Part shown: positions 1 through 8,300 of the stretch, piece by piece
Numbering within the stretch: position 1 is the stretch's first letter
Layout: every line of letters starts with the position of its first letter
Assembly (NCBI GenBank): GCA_026395105.1
Contig: JAPLZH010000034.1
Coordinates: forward strand, 1-15,788
Direction of reading: 5' to 3'
DNA: 15,788 bases
Source: Candidatus Tayloriibacteriota bacterium
Lineage (GTDB): Bacteria > Patescibacteriota > Minisyncoccia > Phycocordibacterales > PALSA-1337
The notes under the pieces: model-generated
Database searches by the model: none
What the model was told of the DNA's origin: nothing
Seen by the model: only the letters and a program-made list of their open reading frames with translations
Made by a program: the position numbers and the translations under genes

Positions 1-132
1 AGTACCGTTACTCAAGAAGATTTAGATGAAATCCATTCCTTCTTGAATGACCGACCTAGGGAGTGTATTGAGTTTAGGACAGCAACAGAGTATTATTCAT
101 TATTAAGTTCGAGTGTCCTACTTGAGGGGTAG
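1..132 (+). CDS. IS30-family transposase, C-terminal end (partial, runs off the window)
   Basis: The first 43 codons are open in frame 1 and end at TAG 130-132. The peptide contains TQEDLDEIHSFLNDRPRE and then FRTATEYYSLL. This fits the last helix region of IS30-type DDE transposases, where a 'TQEDLD...LN.RPR..L.F.TP.E' pattern follows the catalytic glutamate region. The catalytic residues would lie upstream, outside the window. The gene would belong to an insertion sequence whose right end lies just after the stop, somewhere in about 133-165; no terminal inverted repeat can be confirmed because the left end is not visible. The downstream sequence in the same frame is a beta-sandwich surface protein lacking its start and signal peptide, so the element seems to have cut that gene. 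Family assignment rests on recalled motif similarity over only 43 residues. Confidence 0.62.
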   Translation, partial: STVTQEDLDEIHSFLNDRPRECIEFRTATEYYSLLSSSVLLEG

Positions 133-933
133 CTAGAGGAGAATCAATCTCCATTAATTACAACATTAAGTCCTAATGGAGGAGAAACCTTCACTTATGA
201 TTATCCGTATATTCCAGTTACATGGAATACAAATTTTGCTCCGAGTTCTGTGAAGGTTTATCTTTATAGCCCTGTCAATGGTTCCATATATGAATCACCA
301 ATAATAACTTCTAATGTATCTGGTAAGCAGAGTACTAATATACCGATGAGTATTAATTACCCAGGAGGACAGTATAAAGTGAATGTTTGCGATGATACAA
401 AATCTCCTGTCGGATTAGCTGGTAAGTCTCTTTGTGATATGAGTGATAATTATTTCACAGTAGCGTCTTCATCCATAGTGATAAATCAGTCACTAATTAA
501 AGTTTCCATTTCTGTGATTTCTGGAATTGAAGATAAAGTTGGTGCTGGTATTTGGACTCCAGGAAAGGGGGTCATTAGCGGAACAGTAGGTGATTGGAGA
601 TGGGCACTTAGTTTGGATGGATCGACACTGCCAGCAGGTTCAATCAAAAAGGTTTCATCTATCACTGTAATAAGAAATAATTCAAACGAAGGATGGTCAA
701 CAAGTATCTCTACTAGTAACCCATTATCAAAGGCTCTTTACCCATTAAAAGTTATAGGTAAAGGTATTGAGAATACCGCATATGATCAGGATCTAGGTAT
801 AACTTTATTAAGCGGTCAAAATATTAATTTAGATCTATACGGTCAAATAGAAGGCAGTGGATCCACAGATGGATATGTAATTATAAAGTTTACAGATGGC
901 ACTTCGATAACAACAAATATTTCAAGAGCTTAG
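133..933 (+). pseudogene. 5'-truncated secreted Ig-like surface protein remnant
   Basis: The frame is open from just after the transposase stop to TAG at 933. It codes for two apparent beta-sandwich domains. The first opens with a SPNGGE motif (169-186) followed by a VTW strand, the pattern of the Kre9/KNH-like Ig domains common in secreted Patescibacteria proteins; it runs to about base 465. The second, about 480-930, is rich in Ser, Thr, Gly and Ile and was not recognised. The first usable start codon is GTG at 250, already inside the Ig domain, and no signal peptide is present. The simplest reading is the 3' part of a larger exported protein whose 5' end was displaced by the upstream insertion sequence. 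If anything is translated it would be a 227-residue product from GTG 250. No promoter was seen. A terminator follows 40 bases after the stop. Confidence 0.6.
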
Positions 934-972
934 ATTGTCGTGTAGTGTCTTGGGGTAATGTCTAATATCTTA

Positions 973-999
973 AAAGGGCCGCCCGAAGGGCGGCCCTTT
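973..999 (+). terminator. Strong intrinsic terminator
   Basis: A perfect 12-bp stem (973-984 with 988-999) closes a 3-base GAA loop. The stem has a GC core flanked by A on the left and T on the right, and a T-rich stretch follows. It ends transcription from the remnant gene and insulates the tuf promoter that begins nine bases later. Because of the A/T flanks it may work from both sides. Confidence 0.9.
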
Positions 1000-1007
1000 G
1001 TTTGTGG

Positions 1008-1035
1008 TTGACATACTTGCGCTTTTTGCTATCAT
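1008..1035 (+). promoter_or_regulatory. Promoter of the tuf-S10 operon
   Basis: A consensus -35 TTGACA (1008-1013) is followed after 16 bases by TATCAT (1030-1035), with TGC just before it, which makes an extended -10. Transcription should start near 1042, giving an untranslated leader of about 73 bases before tuf. The leader holds a small hairpin (1045-1056) and no Shine-Dalgarno sequence close to the ATG. Confidence 0.82.
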
Positions 1036-1114
1036 GTAGATTATCGCAATTTTGCGTCGTTTTCTTTTGCTCTCATCTTAGGAAAGCGTTTTATTATTAA
1101 TAACTATATTAAAT

Positions 1115-2302
1115 ATGGCAGCAGAGTTTAATCGTACAAAGCCACACGTTAACGTCGGAACTATAGGCCACGTTGACCACGGTAAGACTACTCTTACCGC
1201 AGCTATCTTAGCTACACAGGCAAAGGATGGTTTGGCAAAGACAAAGGCCTACGCGGATATCGCGAAGGGCGGTACTGTCAGAGATGACAGTAAGATAGTG
1301 ACTATTTCATTAGCACACGTTGAGTATGAGTCTACACTAAGACACTATGCTCACATCGATGCTCCAGGTCACGCAGACTATATTAAGAACATGATTACAG
1401 GTGCCGCTCAGATGGACGGCGCTATTCTCGTGGTCTCAGCGACTGATGGTCTTATGCCACAGTCTCGCGAGCACGTTCTTCTAGCTCGTCAGGTAGGTGT
1501 GCCAAAGATTCTCGTTTTCCTTAACAAGTGCGATATGGTCCCTGAAACAGATCTTATCGACCTCGTAGAAGAGGAAGTTCGTGAACTTCTAACTAAGTAT
1601 CAGTATGACGGTAAGAATGCTCCAGTTATCCGCGGTTCAGCACTAAAGGCTCTCGAAGGAGACCCTGTCTGGGAAGCGAAGATAAAAGAGCTTATGACTG
1701 CTCTAGATACTTTCATTCCTACTCCAGTTAGAGAAGTTGAAAAGCCATTCCTAATGCCTATCGAAGATATATTCTCTATCGAAGGTCGTGGGACAGTAGT
1801 TACTGGCCGTATCGAGCGCGGTATAGTGAAGCTCGGTGAGGAAGTCGAAATCGTCGGTTTCAAAGATACTGCAAAGACTGCAGTTACAGGAATCGAAATG
1901 TTTAATAAACAGCTAAAAGAGGGTATGGCTGGTGATAATGCAGGAATTCTACTCCGCGGTACAAAGAAAGAAGATGTTAGCCGTGGTCAGGTTCTATCAA
2001 AACCAGGAACAGTTACTCCTCATACAGAATTTGAGGCTGAAGCATACATTCTAAAGAAAGAAGAAGGTGGTCGTCACACTCCATTCTTTTCAGGATATAA
2101 GCCACAGTTCTACATCAGAACGACAGACGTTACAGGTGACGTCTTCCTTCCTGAGAAAGTAGAAATGGTTATGCCGGGTGATAACATTAGCTTCAGAGTG
2201 AAGCTTGTAGCACCGGTAGCTCTAGAAGAAAAACTTCGTTTCGCTATCCGAGAGGGTGGTAAGACAGTTGGAGCAGGCGTGGTAACAAAGATCATCGCCT
2301 AA
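1115..2302 (+). CDS. tuf: Elongation factor Tu
   Basis: EF-Tu carries aminoacyl-tRNA to the ribosomal A site as a GTP complex. At 395 residues it has full normal length. The GTPase domain shows P-loop GHVDHGKT (18-25), G3 motif DAPGH (82-86), NKCD near 136-139 and a SALKAL G5 region; domains 2 and 3 are complete, ending in the usual GGKTVGAGVV stretch. The odd part is switch I. The near-universal APEEKARGIT stretch is replaced by an unrelated, two-residue-longer segment (about 50-62), while the magnesium-binding Thr (T63) and the following HVEY are kept. It is the first gene of an operon with rpsJ 33 bases downstream; rpsL, rpsG and fusA, which often precede tuf, are absent. ATG 1115 has no Shine-Dalgarno sequence and is fixed by alignment of NRTKPHVNVGTIGH. 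Confidence 0.98.
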   Translation: MAAEFNRTKPHVNVGTIGHVDHGKTTLTAAILATQAKDGLAKTKAYADIAKGGTVRDDSKIVTISLAHVEYESTLRHYAHIDAPGHADYIKNMITGAAQMDGAILVVSATDGLMPQSREHVLLARQVGVPKILVFLNKCDMVPETDLIDLVEEEVRELLTKYQYDGKNAPVIRGSALKALEGDPVWEAKIKELMTALDTFIPTPVREVEKPFLMPIEDIFSIEGRGTVVTGRIERGIVKLGEEVEIVGFKDTAKTAVTGIEMFNKQLKEGMAGDNAGILLRGTKKEDVSRGQVLSKPGTVTPHTEFEAEAYILKKEEGGRHTPFFSGYKPQFYIRTTDVTGDVFLPEKVEMVMPGDNISFRVKLVAPVALEEKLRFAIREGGKTVGAGVVTKIIA

Positions 2303-2335
2303 ATTCACTGAAATAATATTAAAAAAATCACGACA

Positions 2336-2701
2336 ATGACGGCACAAGCCACAAAAAAGCCTGTAAAGGCAAAGAGCGGAACTAAGGAAGAAGGTATTTC
2401 AAAGCTTCGCATTCGAGTTAAAGCATATGAGAGCAAAATTCTCGACGCATCCGTGAAGCAGATTATGGATACAGCAGTCAGATATGACGTGCAGTTCCAT
2501 GGTCCTATCCCACTCCCTACAGAGATAAAGAAATACACTGTTAATCGTTCTACTTTCGTACATAAAAATGCACGTGAGCAGTTCGAAATGAGAACGCATA
2601 AGCGCCTCATCGACATTCTAAATCCTAATCAGAAAATTATAGAAGCTCTGACAAATCTTAGTTTGCCATCAGGGGTAAACATTGACGTGAAGATGATGTA
2701 G
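2336..2701 (+). CDS. rpsJ: 30S ribosomal protein S10 (uS10)
   Basis: S10 is a small-subunit head protein and, as NusE, also a partner of NusB/NusG in antitermination. Conserved features seen are LRIRVKAYE (strand 1), HGPIPLPT, and the long-loop block REQFEMRTHKRLIDI. Near the C-terminus, LPSGVNIDVKM is as expected. The protein has 121 residues against about 103 in most bacteria; the excess is a lysine/alanine-rich N-terminal tail of about 22 residues, likely to reach rRNA. It lies 33 bases after tuf and 20 bases before rplC, so it is cotranscribed. The start ATG is preceded by an A-rich stretch, not by a Shine-Dalgarno. It ends in TAG, which shows that UAG is a normal stop in this genome. Confidence 0.97.
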   Translation: MTAQATKKPVKAKSGTKEEGISKLRIRVKAYESKILDASVKQIMDTAVRYDVQFHGPIPLPTEIKKYTVNRSTFVHKNAREQFEMRTHKRLIDILNPNQKIIEALTNLSLPSGVNIDVKMM

Positions 2702-2721
2702 TTAGTAATTAGTCCATTAAC

Positions 2722-3333
2722 ATGAAATTCATACTCGGAAAGAAACTTCAAATGGCACAGGTTTTCGATGCTGCAGGAATAATACACCCAGCAACGATAA
2801 TCGTGGTCGCTCCAAACACCGTAACTCAGGTCAAAACAAAAGATTCTGATGGTTATCAAGCGGTGCAATTGGGTACAGGAGAGAAGCGCGAAAACAAATT
2901 AAATAAAGCAGGGAAGGGACATCTTAAGGACCTAGGTGCAGTCGCGCACTTAAGAGAGTTCCGCATAGAAGGCGAAATGACCTTTAAAAGAGGAGATAAA
3001 TTAGATATCTCCACTTTTAAGGTGGGTGATAAAGTAAATGTCACTGGAATTTCAAAAGGAAAGGGTTTCCAAGGTGTCGTTAAGAGACACGGATTCCACG
3101 GAGGTCCTAGAACTCATGGTCAGAAACACTCAGAACGAGAACCAGGCTCCATCGGAGGAGGTTTACGTAATAAAGTACCAGTCGGTATGCGAATGGCAGG
3201 CCGAATGGGTAGTGACCGAATTACAGTAAAAAATCTAAAAGTCGTACACATTGATGCGGAAAATAATCACCTATATGTAGAAGGTGCTATTCCAGGTCGC
3301 CGCGGATCAGTCGTAGAAATAAAGGCTAATTAA
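2722..3333 (+). CDS. rplC: 50S ribosomal protein L3 (uL3)
   Basis: L3 is an early large-subunit assembly protein whose long loop reaches the peptidyl-transferase centre. At 203 residues it is near normal length (about 209 in E. coli). The N-terminus shows ILGKK followed by QMAQVF, where most bacteria have IGMTQIF. The conserved central extension begins around residue 109 with SKGKGFQGVVKRHGF and continues through THGQKHSEREPGSIG; the C-terminal block PVGMRMAGRMG follows. The position between rpsJ and rplD is the canonical S10-operon order. There are 6 bases to rplD, so the two are translated from one message, probably with coupling. Confidence 0.97.
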   Translation: MKFILGKKLQMAQVFDAAGIIHPATIIVVAPNTVTQVKTKDSDGYQAVQLGTGEKRENKLNKAGKGHLKDLGAVAHLREFRIEGEMTFKRGDKLDISTFKVGDKVNVTGISKGKGFQGVVKRHGFHGGPRTHGQKHSEREPGSIGGGLRNKVPVGMRMAGRMGSDRITVKNLKVVHIDAENNHLYVEGAIPGRRGSVVEIKAN

Positions 3334-3339
3334 ACTAAC

Positions 3340-4005
3340 ATGGAAGCAAATATATATACACAAGAAGGAAAGGACGCAGGAAAAATCACTCTTTCGAGTG
3401 AAGTCTTCGGACTTTCTTGGAATGCTGACTTAGTTTACCAAGTCACTAACACCATGAATTCTAATGCTCGCGAAAACATCGCGCACACTAAGACTCGTGG
3501 AGAAGTTCGTGGTGGTGGAAAGAAGCCTTGGCAGCAGAAGGGTACTGGTCGCGCACGTCACGGTTCTACTAGATCTCCTATTTGGGTAGGAGGTGGAGTC
3601 GCTCATGGTCCTAGAAATGATAAAAACTACAGCCGAAAGGTAAATAGAAAAACTAAGGCAAAGGCACTTTACACTATTCTTTCAAAGAAATTTAAGGATG
3701 GAGAAATTCTCTTTGTCGATTCTATTTCTTTCCCGGTTCCAAAGACTAAAGATGCGAAAGCCGTTTTAGCTTCACTTTCAGGTGTTAAGGGATTTGAAAA
3801 GTTATCACGCACTTCAAAGAATACAGCTTTGATTACTCTAGATAAGAAAAACCTTATCACTTCTAAGAGTTTCGGTAACTTCGGGAACATTGAGGTAGAT
3901 GAACTCCGAAATATTAATCCACTAACAGCTATGGCACACAGATTCATAATAGTGGTTAATCCTAAGGAAGCATTACCTCAGATTATTAGCAAACTTTCTA
4001 AATAA
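3340..4005 (+). CDS. rplD: 50S ribosomal protein L4 (uL4)
   Basis: L4 binds domain I of 23S rRNA, and its long loop lines the peptide exit tunnel near L22. The protein has 221 residues, somewhat longer than E. coli L4 (201). The tunnel loop is clear at about 54-91: GEVRGGGKKPWQQKGTGRAR followed by the SPIWVGGGVAHGP segment. The globular Rossmann-like part follows, ending in a MAHRFIIVVNPKEAL strand/helix. In E. coli L4 represses its own operon through the S10 leader; no similar leader is obvious here, since tuf and not rpsJ is the first gene. There are six bases between it and each neighbour. Confidence 0.96.
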   Translation: MEANIYTQEGKDAGKITLSSEVFGLSWNADLVYQVTNTMNSNARENIAHTKTRGEVRGGGKKPWQQKGTGRARHGSTRSPIWVGGGVAHGPRNDKNYSRKVNRKTKAKALYTILSKKFKDGEILFVDSISFPVPKTKDAKAVLASLSGVKGFEKLSRTSKNTALITLDKKNLITSKSFGNFGNIEVDELRNINPLTAMAHRFIIVVNPKEALPQIISKLSK

Positions 4006-4011
4006 ACTATC

Positions 4012-4338
4012 ATGGCTATATTTGGAAAAAAGAAAACAGAAGAAAAGAAAGATGCTACTCCAGTTATATCTGGAGGCGTAATAATCGGTCCTAGAGTCGC
4101 TGAAAAGTCCGCATTACTTTCTGATAAGAGCGTCTACTCTTTTGAAGTAGATAGAAAAGCGAATAAATACAAAGTTTATAAGGCTATAAAAGATAAGTAT
4201 AAAGTCGAGCCTATAAAAATTAACATTACAAATCTCCCGGCAAAGCGCGTTTTCGTACGTGGCAAATGGGGTAGAAAGCCTGGCGTGAAGAAGGCGATCG
4301 TCTTTCTAAAGAAGGGCGAGAAGATTGAATTTATGTAA
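4012..4338 (+). CDS. rplW: 50S ribosomal protein L23 (uL23)
   Basis: L23 sits at the tunnel exit and is the docking site for trigger factor and SRP. The protein has 108 residues, with a lysine/glutamate-rich N-terminal tail of about 25 residues before the core begins at IIGPRVAEKSALL. The core shows the typical YSFEVDRKANKYKVYKAI segment, then VEPIKINI, and the loop with KRVFVRGKWGRKPGVKKA before the last strand. It is slightly longer than E. coli L23 (100) because of the N-terminal tail. It is placed between rplD and rplB, 5 bases before the next start, as in the standard operon. Confidence 0.95.
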   Translation: MAIFGKKKTEEKKDATPVISGGVIIGPRVAEKSALLSDKSVYSFEVDRKANKYKVYKAIKDKYKVEPIKINITNLPAKRVFVRGKWGRKPGVKKAIVFLKKGEKIEFM

Positions 4339-4343
4339 TTAAC

Positions 4344-5198
4344 ATGAAAACATACAGACCAACAACAAAATCGCGTCGTCACATGACCACTATCTCGTAT
4401 AACGAGTATTTGACCACGCAGGACCCATATAAACCGCTTACACATGGATATAAGCGTGATGTGGGTAGAAATAATCAGGGCCGTTTAACTACACGCCATA
4501 AGGGCGGAGGACATAAGCGTCTCTACAGAGAAATAGACTTTGTCTATAATAAACGTGATATTCCAGCTACTGTAAATACAGTAGAATATGATCCGAACAG
4601 AACTGCTTTTATTTGTCTAGTAACATATAAAGACGGTGAAAAGAGATATGTCGTAGCTCCAAAGGGAATGAAAGTCGGAGATACATTCATAGTTTCTGAA
4701 AAGGCTCCTATTGCAAATGGAAATCGCCTACAGTTAAAGAATATTCCAGTCGGTACATTTATCTATAACTTAGAAGTAAAGCCTGGAGAAGGTGCTAAGC
4801 TTATAAGAAGTGCAGGTTCCTTTGCACAGGTAGTAGCTATAGACGCTGGATATGCTCATATTAAAATGCCGTCTACAGAAATCAGAAAAGTTCCTGAGAC
4901 TGCATGGGCATGTATCGGTACACTTTCAAATGATGAAAATCGCCTAGTGAATATCGGTAAGGCTGGACGTTCTAGATGGCTCGGTATCCGTCCTACTGTT
5001 CGTGGTTCTGTAATGAACCCAGTAGACCATCCATACGGTGGAGGAGAACAGCGTCAGGGAAGAGGTCTTCGCCGTGCTAAGACTATGTGGGGTAAGCCAT
5101 CAGGAAAGGGTCAGAAGACACGCACTCCAAAGAAATACTCAAATCCATTCATCGTCTCTCGCCGAAAAGTCGGAAAGAGCAAAAAGGGAGAAAAATAA
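4344..5198 (+). CDS. rplB: 50S ribosomal protein L2 (uL2)
   Basis: L2 is a primary 23S rRNA binder needed for subunit joining and peptidyl-transferase activity. At 284 residues it is slightly longer than E. coli L2 (273). The N-terminal block GRLTTRHKGGGHKR, the OB-fold and SH3-like cores, and the C-terminal NPVDHPYGGGEQRQGRG loop are all present. The functionally important His229 is kept, but the second histidine of the usual HPHGGG motif is Tyr (Y231). The basic C-terminal tail is extended. It is the last gene of the first ribosomal transcript here: a terminator follows at 5221, and rpsS, normally next, is 4.8 kb away. The start ATG follows an AAC triplet with no Shine-Dalgarno. Confidence 0.97.
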   Translation: MKTYRPTTKSRRHMTTISYNEYLTTQDPYKPLTHGYKRDVGRNNQGRLTTRHKGGGHKRLYREIDFVYNKRDIPATVNTVEYDPNRTAFICLVTYKDGEKRYVVAPKGMKVGDTFIVSEKAPIANGNRLQLKNIPVGTFIYNLEVKPGEGAKLIRSAGSFAQVVAIDAGYAHIKMPSTEIRKVPETAWACIGTLSNDENRLVNIGKAGRSRWLGIRPTVRGSVMNPVDHPYGGGEQRQGRGLRRAKTMWGKPSGKGQKTRTPKKYSNPFIVSRRKVGKSKKGEK

Positions 5199-5220
5199 AA
5201 GTTTCGTCAGTTTGATAAAG

Positions 5221-5257
5221 ATAAGAAAAAGACAGCCAAAAACTGTCTTTTTCTTAT
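5221..5257 (+). terminator. Intrinsic terminator after rplB
   Basis: A perfect 15-bp stem (5221-5235 with 5243-5257) closes a 7-base loop. The stem is A-rich on the left and T-rich on the right, so the run of T after the GC part serves as the U-tract. It cuts the S10 operon between rplB and rpsS and should keep ribosomal-operon read-through out of the surface gene downstream. Confidence 0.88.
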
Positions 5258-5270
5258 TTCTATCCCCAGT

Positions 5271-5309
5271 CCCCCCCCCATATTTCAGTATTCATTAAAA
5301 TGGGGGGGG
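5271..5309. repeat. C9/G8 homopolymer inverted repeat
   Basis: A run of nine C (5271-5279) and a run of eight G (5302-5309), each flanked on the inside by A/T (CCCCCCCCAT ... ATGGGGGGGG), form an inverted repeat around about 20 AT-rich bases. Such long G/C homopolymers are very unlikely by chance in this AT-rich sequence. They are prone to slippage and could also extrude as a hairpin. The G run lies inside the promoter spacer described next. Confidence 0.85.
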
Positions 5310-5318
5310 TGATATAAT
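5291..5318 (+). promoter_or_regulatory. Promoter of the giant surface gene with G8 in its spacer
   Basis: A perfect extended -10 (TGA then TATAAT, 5310-5318) directly follows the G8 run. A weak -35 candidate TTCATT (5291-5296) lies 16 bases upstream, the same spacing as in the tuf promoter, and the G run fills half of this spacer. Each gain or loss of one G would change the spacing by one. Transcription should start near 5325, about 65-80 bases before the start codon. The -10 is convincing; the -35 is an inference from spacing. Confidence 0.68.
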
Positions 5319-5388
5319 AAAAGTAACATTATAAATATAAACATTTAATCCCAAAGATCATAATTTATGAAAACTAGTATCGAGATTA

Positions 5389-8300
5389 TTGAGAAAGAGC
5401 ATATGGGGGGGGGTAAAAGCTCTTTCTAAAAAAAGTAGAGGAATAAAATTCTCTGTTTTATTCCTTTTCTCCTTAATTATTTTAGGAAGTCTGCTCTTCG
5501 TTAAGAATGCAGAGGCGGCGACGTATTATGTTAGGGCAGATGGAACTGCAACCAAAGCCAATGCCATTGGACCTGATACAAGTACCACAACTACGATGTC
5601 AATGGTAACGTTTAATGCAGCAACATTTAGTACCGGAGATACTATATACTTTAGTGATAAGGGAGGAAATTACAGTACGGGTATGGTAGTCCCGTCTTCG
5701 GGTGCAAGTACTTCTAGTGTAATTACATATTCAAATGCTACAGGAGAAAGTCCTGTGATTGTAACAAGTCCAGGTGGCGCTGGTATTACTATTGGCACCG
5801 GCAAGTCCAATGTTATTGTAACTGGTTTTACCGCTGGCCAGGCCGCTACTGGAAATGGTAATGGAGTAATAATTGCTTCTACGACAAATATAACACTTTC
5901 TTATATAACTGTACCACTATCTCATTACGGTATAAATATTCAAGGTGTTTCTCCGGACACGATTATCCTCGATCATATAACTGTTGTGAATGAAGACTAT
6001 AGTTACGACTTATATGATTTTGCAACATTAACTACTAATTTAACCATATCAAATTGCAATTTTGCAAAAAGTATTGGTATAAACAATCGCGTTTCTGGAT
6101 TAACCGTAAGCTCTACTTCCGCAAAAAGTCTTGAACTTAAGGGTGGCGTTACAGGTATTCTTAATATAAATGGGTTAACTTTAAGTGGAGGTACATATGG
6201 GTTATATATGGCCAGCACATCAATATTAAGTACTGGCAGTATAATACAAAATACTAATATCTCCGGCATTACTTCCCACGAGGCTTTTTATATTATAGGA
6301 GTAACAGGTCCTCTTAATTTATTAAATAATACTAGCACAAACAGCGTTGATTCTCTTAACATCACGAACTCAAGCGCAATCACAATTACTAATTTTAGTG
6401 GGTCTGGTCATACGGATGTCAATGGACCTGATATTAAAGTAAGTAGTTCTAGTAATATTATATTTAATAATTTAAGTCTTACAGGCTCTGACAAAGGAAC
6501 TGCTTTGAGAAATGAAGCAGGTAGTTATAATATTGAATTTAACGTTGCTAATATAAGTCATTATTTTTATGGAGTTATTAATGATGGTGGAGTACATAAT
6601 CTTTCATACAATAATGTTATAGTAGCTTATATTAAATATTTAGGCTTTATGGATGACCAAAACTCTGGAACGGTTCACGATATAACATACAAAAACAGCG
6701 TGGTACATGATGCGGGATTGTATTTTAAAACCCATACAGATGTTTCTGAACAAAACGACGGCGGATGGGCGGTCCATTATAATGCATACAATATGTATCT
6801 ATATAATTGTATTGCGTATAATAATGGAGGAAGCGGAATTGGATATGGAAATACATCTAGCGGAGGAGTATACAACTCAATCGAATACAATAATGGAGGA
6901 AACTGGACAAGTACCGGTGGTATCAACACAGCAAGATCGGGATTCTATGATTTTCAATCTGGTACAGTAAATACTGTCACGGGAACAGGATGGATATTGA
7001 AAAACAATATTGGAGGTGGGAGTTATCCAGTAGAGGTCTATGGCTCTAATGCTGGATATTTATTCAATACAGTCGACTATAACCTTTATTATCCACTCAA
7101 TACGAATAATTTTCAAAATTTAGGAGGAATAAGATCGTGGTTTAGTTATCATGTGACGAGTGGATCTGAACCTAATAGCACAAATACTAATCCTCTCTTT
7201 ACTAATGCTACTAATGGAGATTTTACTTTAACCTTTCTTTCTCCCGCCATCGACTCCGGCACCACCTACACTGGCATGACCTCCACCACCTCCGACTTCC
7301 TCGGTAACCCTATCTACGGTACTCCTGACATGGGAGCCTATGAATACCAGCCACCATATAGATCAGGTACAGATAAGATAGATCCAACAGGGAATATCAG
7401 AATCTATGCAGATGGCAAATATAGGTACACTACTGCTACATCAGGAACGATGTCAGCCACACTCGGAGTAACTCATGCAGATGGCACATGGGCCTATGAT
7501 GCCTCTACCACCCGTCCAGAATGGCTAAATATATCAAATATCACCTGGGGCTCTAGTAAACAGTGGACAGCCTCCTCATCTGTAGCTACTACCACCATAT
7601 TCACAGTAGGTGACCTTACTCCAAATACCATATACAAAGTAACAGTAGACGGAGCCACCTCTACTTCCATTGCTAGCACTTCCTGTACACTAGGCATATG
7701 TACCTCAGGATCAGACGGTAAACTCATACTCACATACACAGGAGGATGGTCTACTCATAACTTCGCTGTTACTCCAGACACCACTCCTCCTACAGTTTTC
7801 CTCACAGTTCCTACAGCAGGCTCTACAGTCTCAGGATCATCTGTTACTCTAACTGCTACCTCTACTGATGACATAGGAATAGCTGGAGTACAGTTTTTAG
7901 TCGATGGTACTAATGTAGGTTCAGAAATTACCTCTACCTCATCTCCTAATACATATTCAACCACCTGGAACTCCACAGGTATTACCATATACGGTTCTCA
8001 TACTATCTATGCTGTAGCTCGAGATACATCAGGAAATCATTCCACATCTTCAATCAGTGTTAATGTGGATAACGTAGCTCCTACTATGTCTTCTTCTGTC
8101 CATGATTCAGATACACAAATTACCGTTACTCTCTCCAAATTAGCAAATGCCACAACTATCACTAAGGCAAATAACGGAGGATTCACAGTAACAAAGACGG
8201 GAGTAGGTACTACATATGCTGTTTCATCTATTGCTCCTGGCACAGACAATACCAAAGTCATATTAACCGTAGCAAATATGTCCACAGCTGGAGGAACAGG

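Noticed and set aside
130..132. TAG at 130 as a recoded or read-through codon joining one long protein
   Set aside because: TAG ends rpsJ, the giant gene, the ATPase and def normally, and the peptide before it looks like a transposase end, not part of the surface protein.
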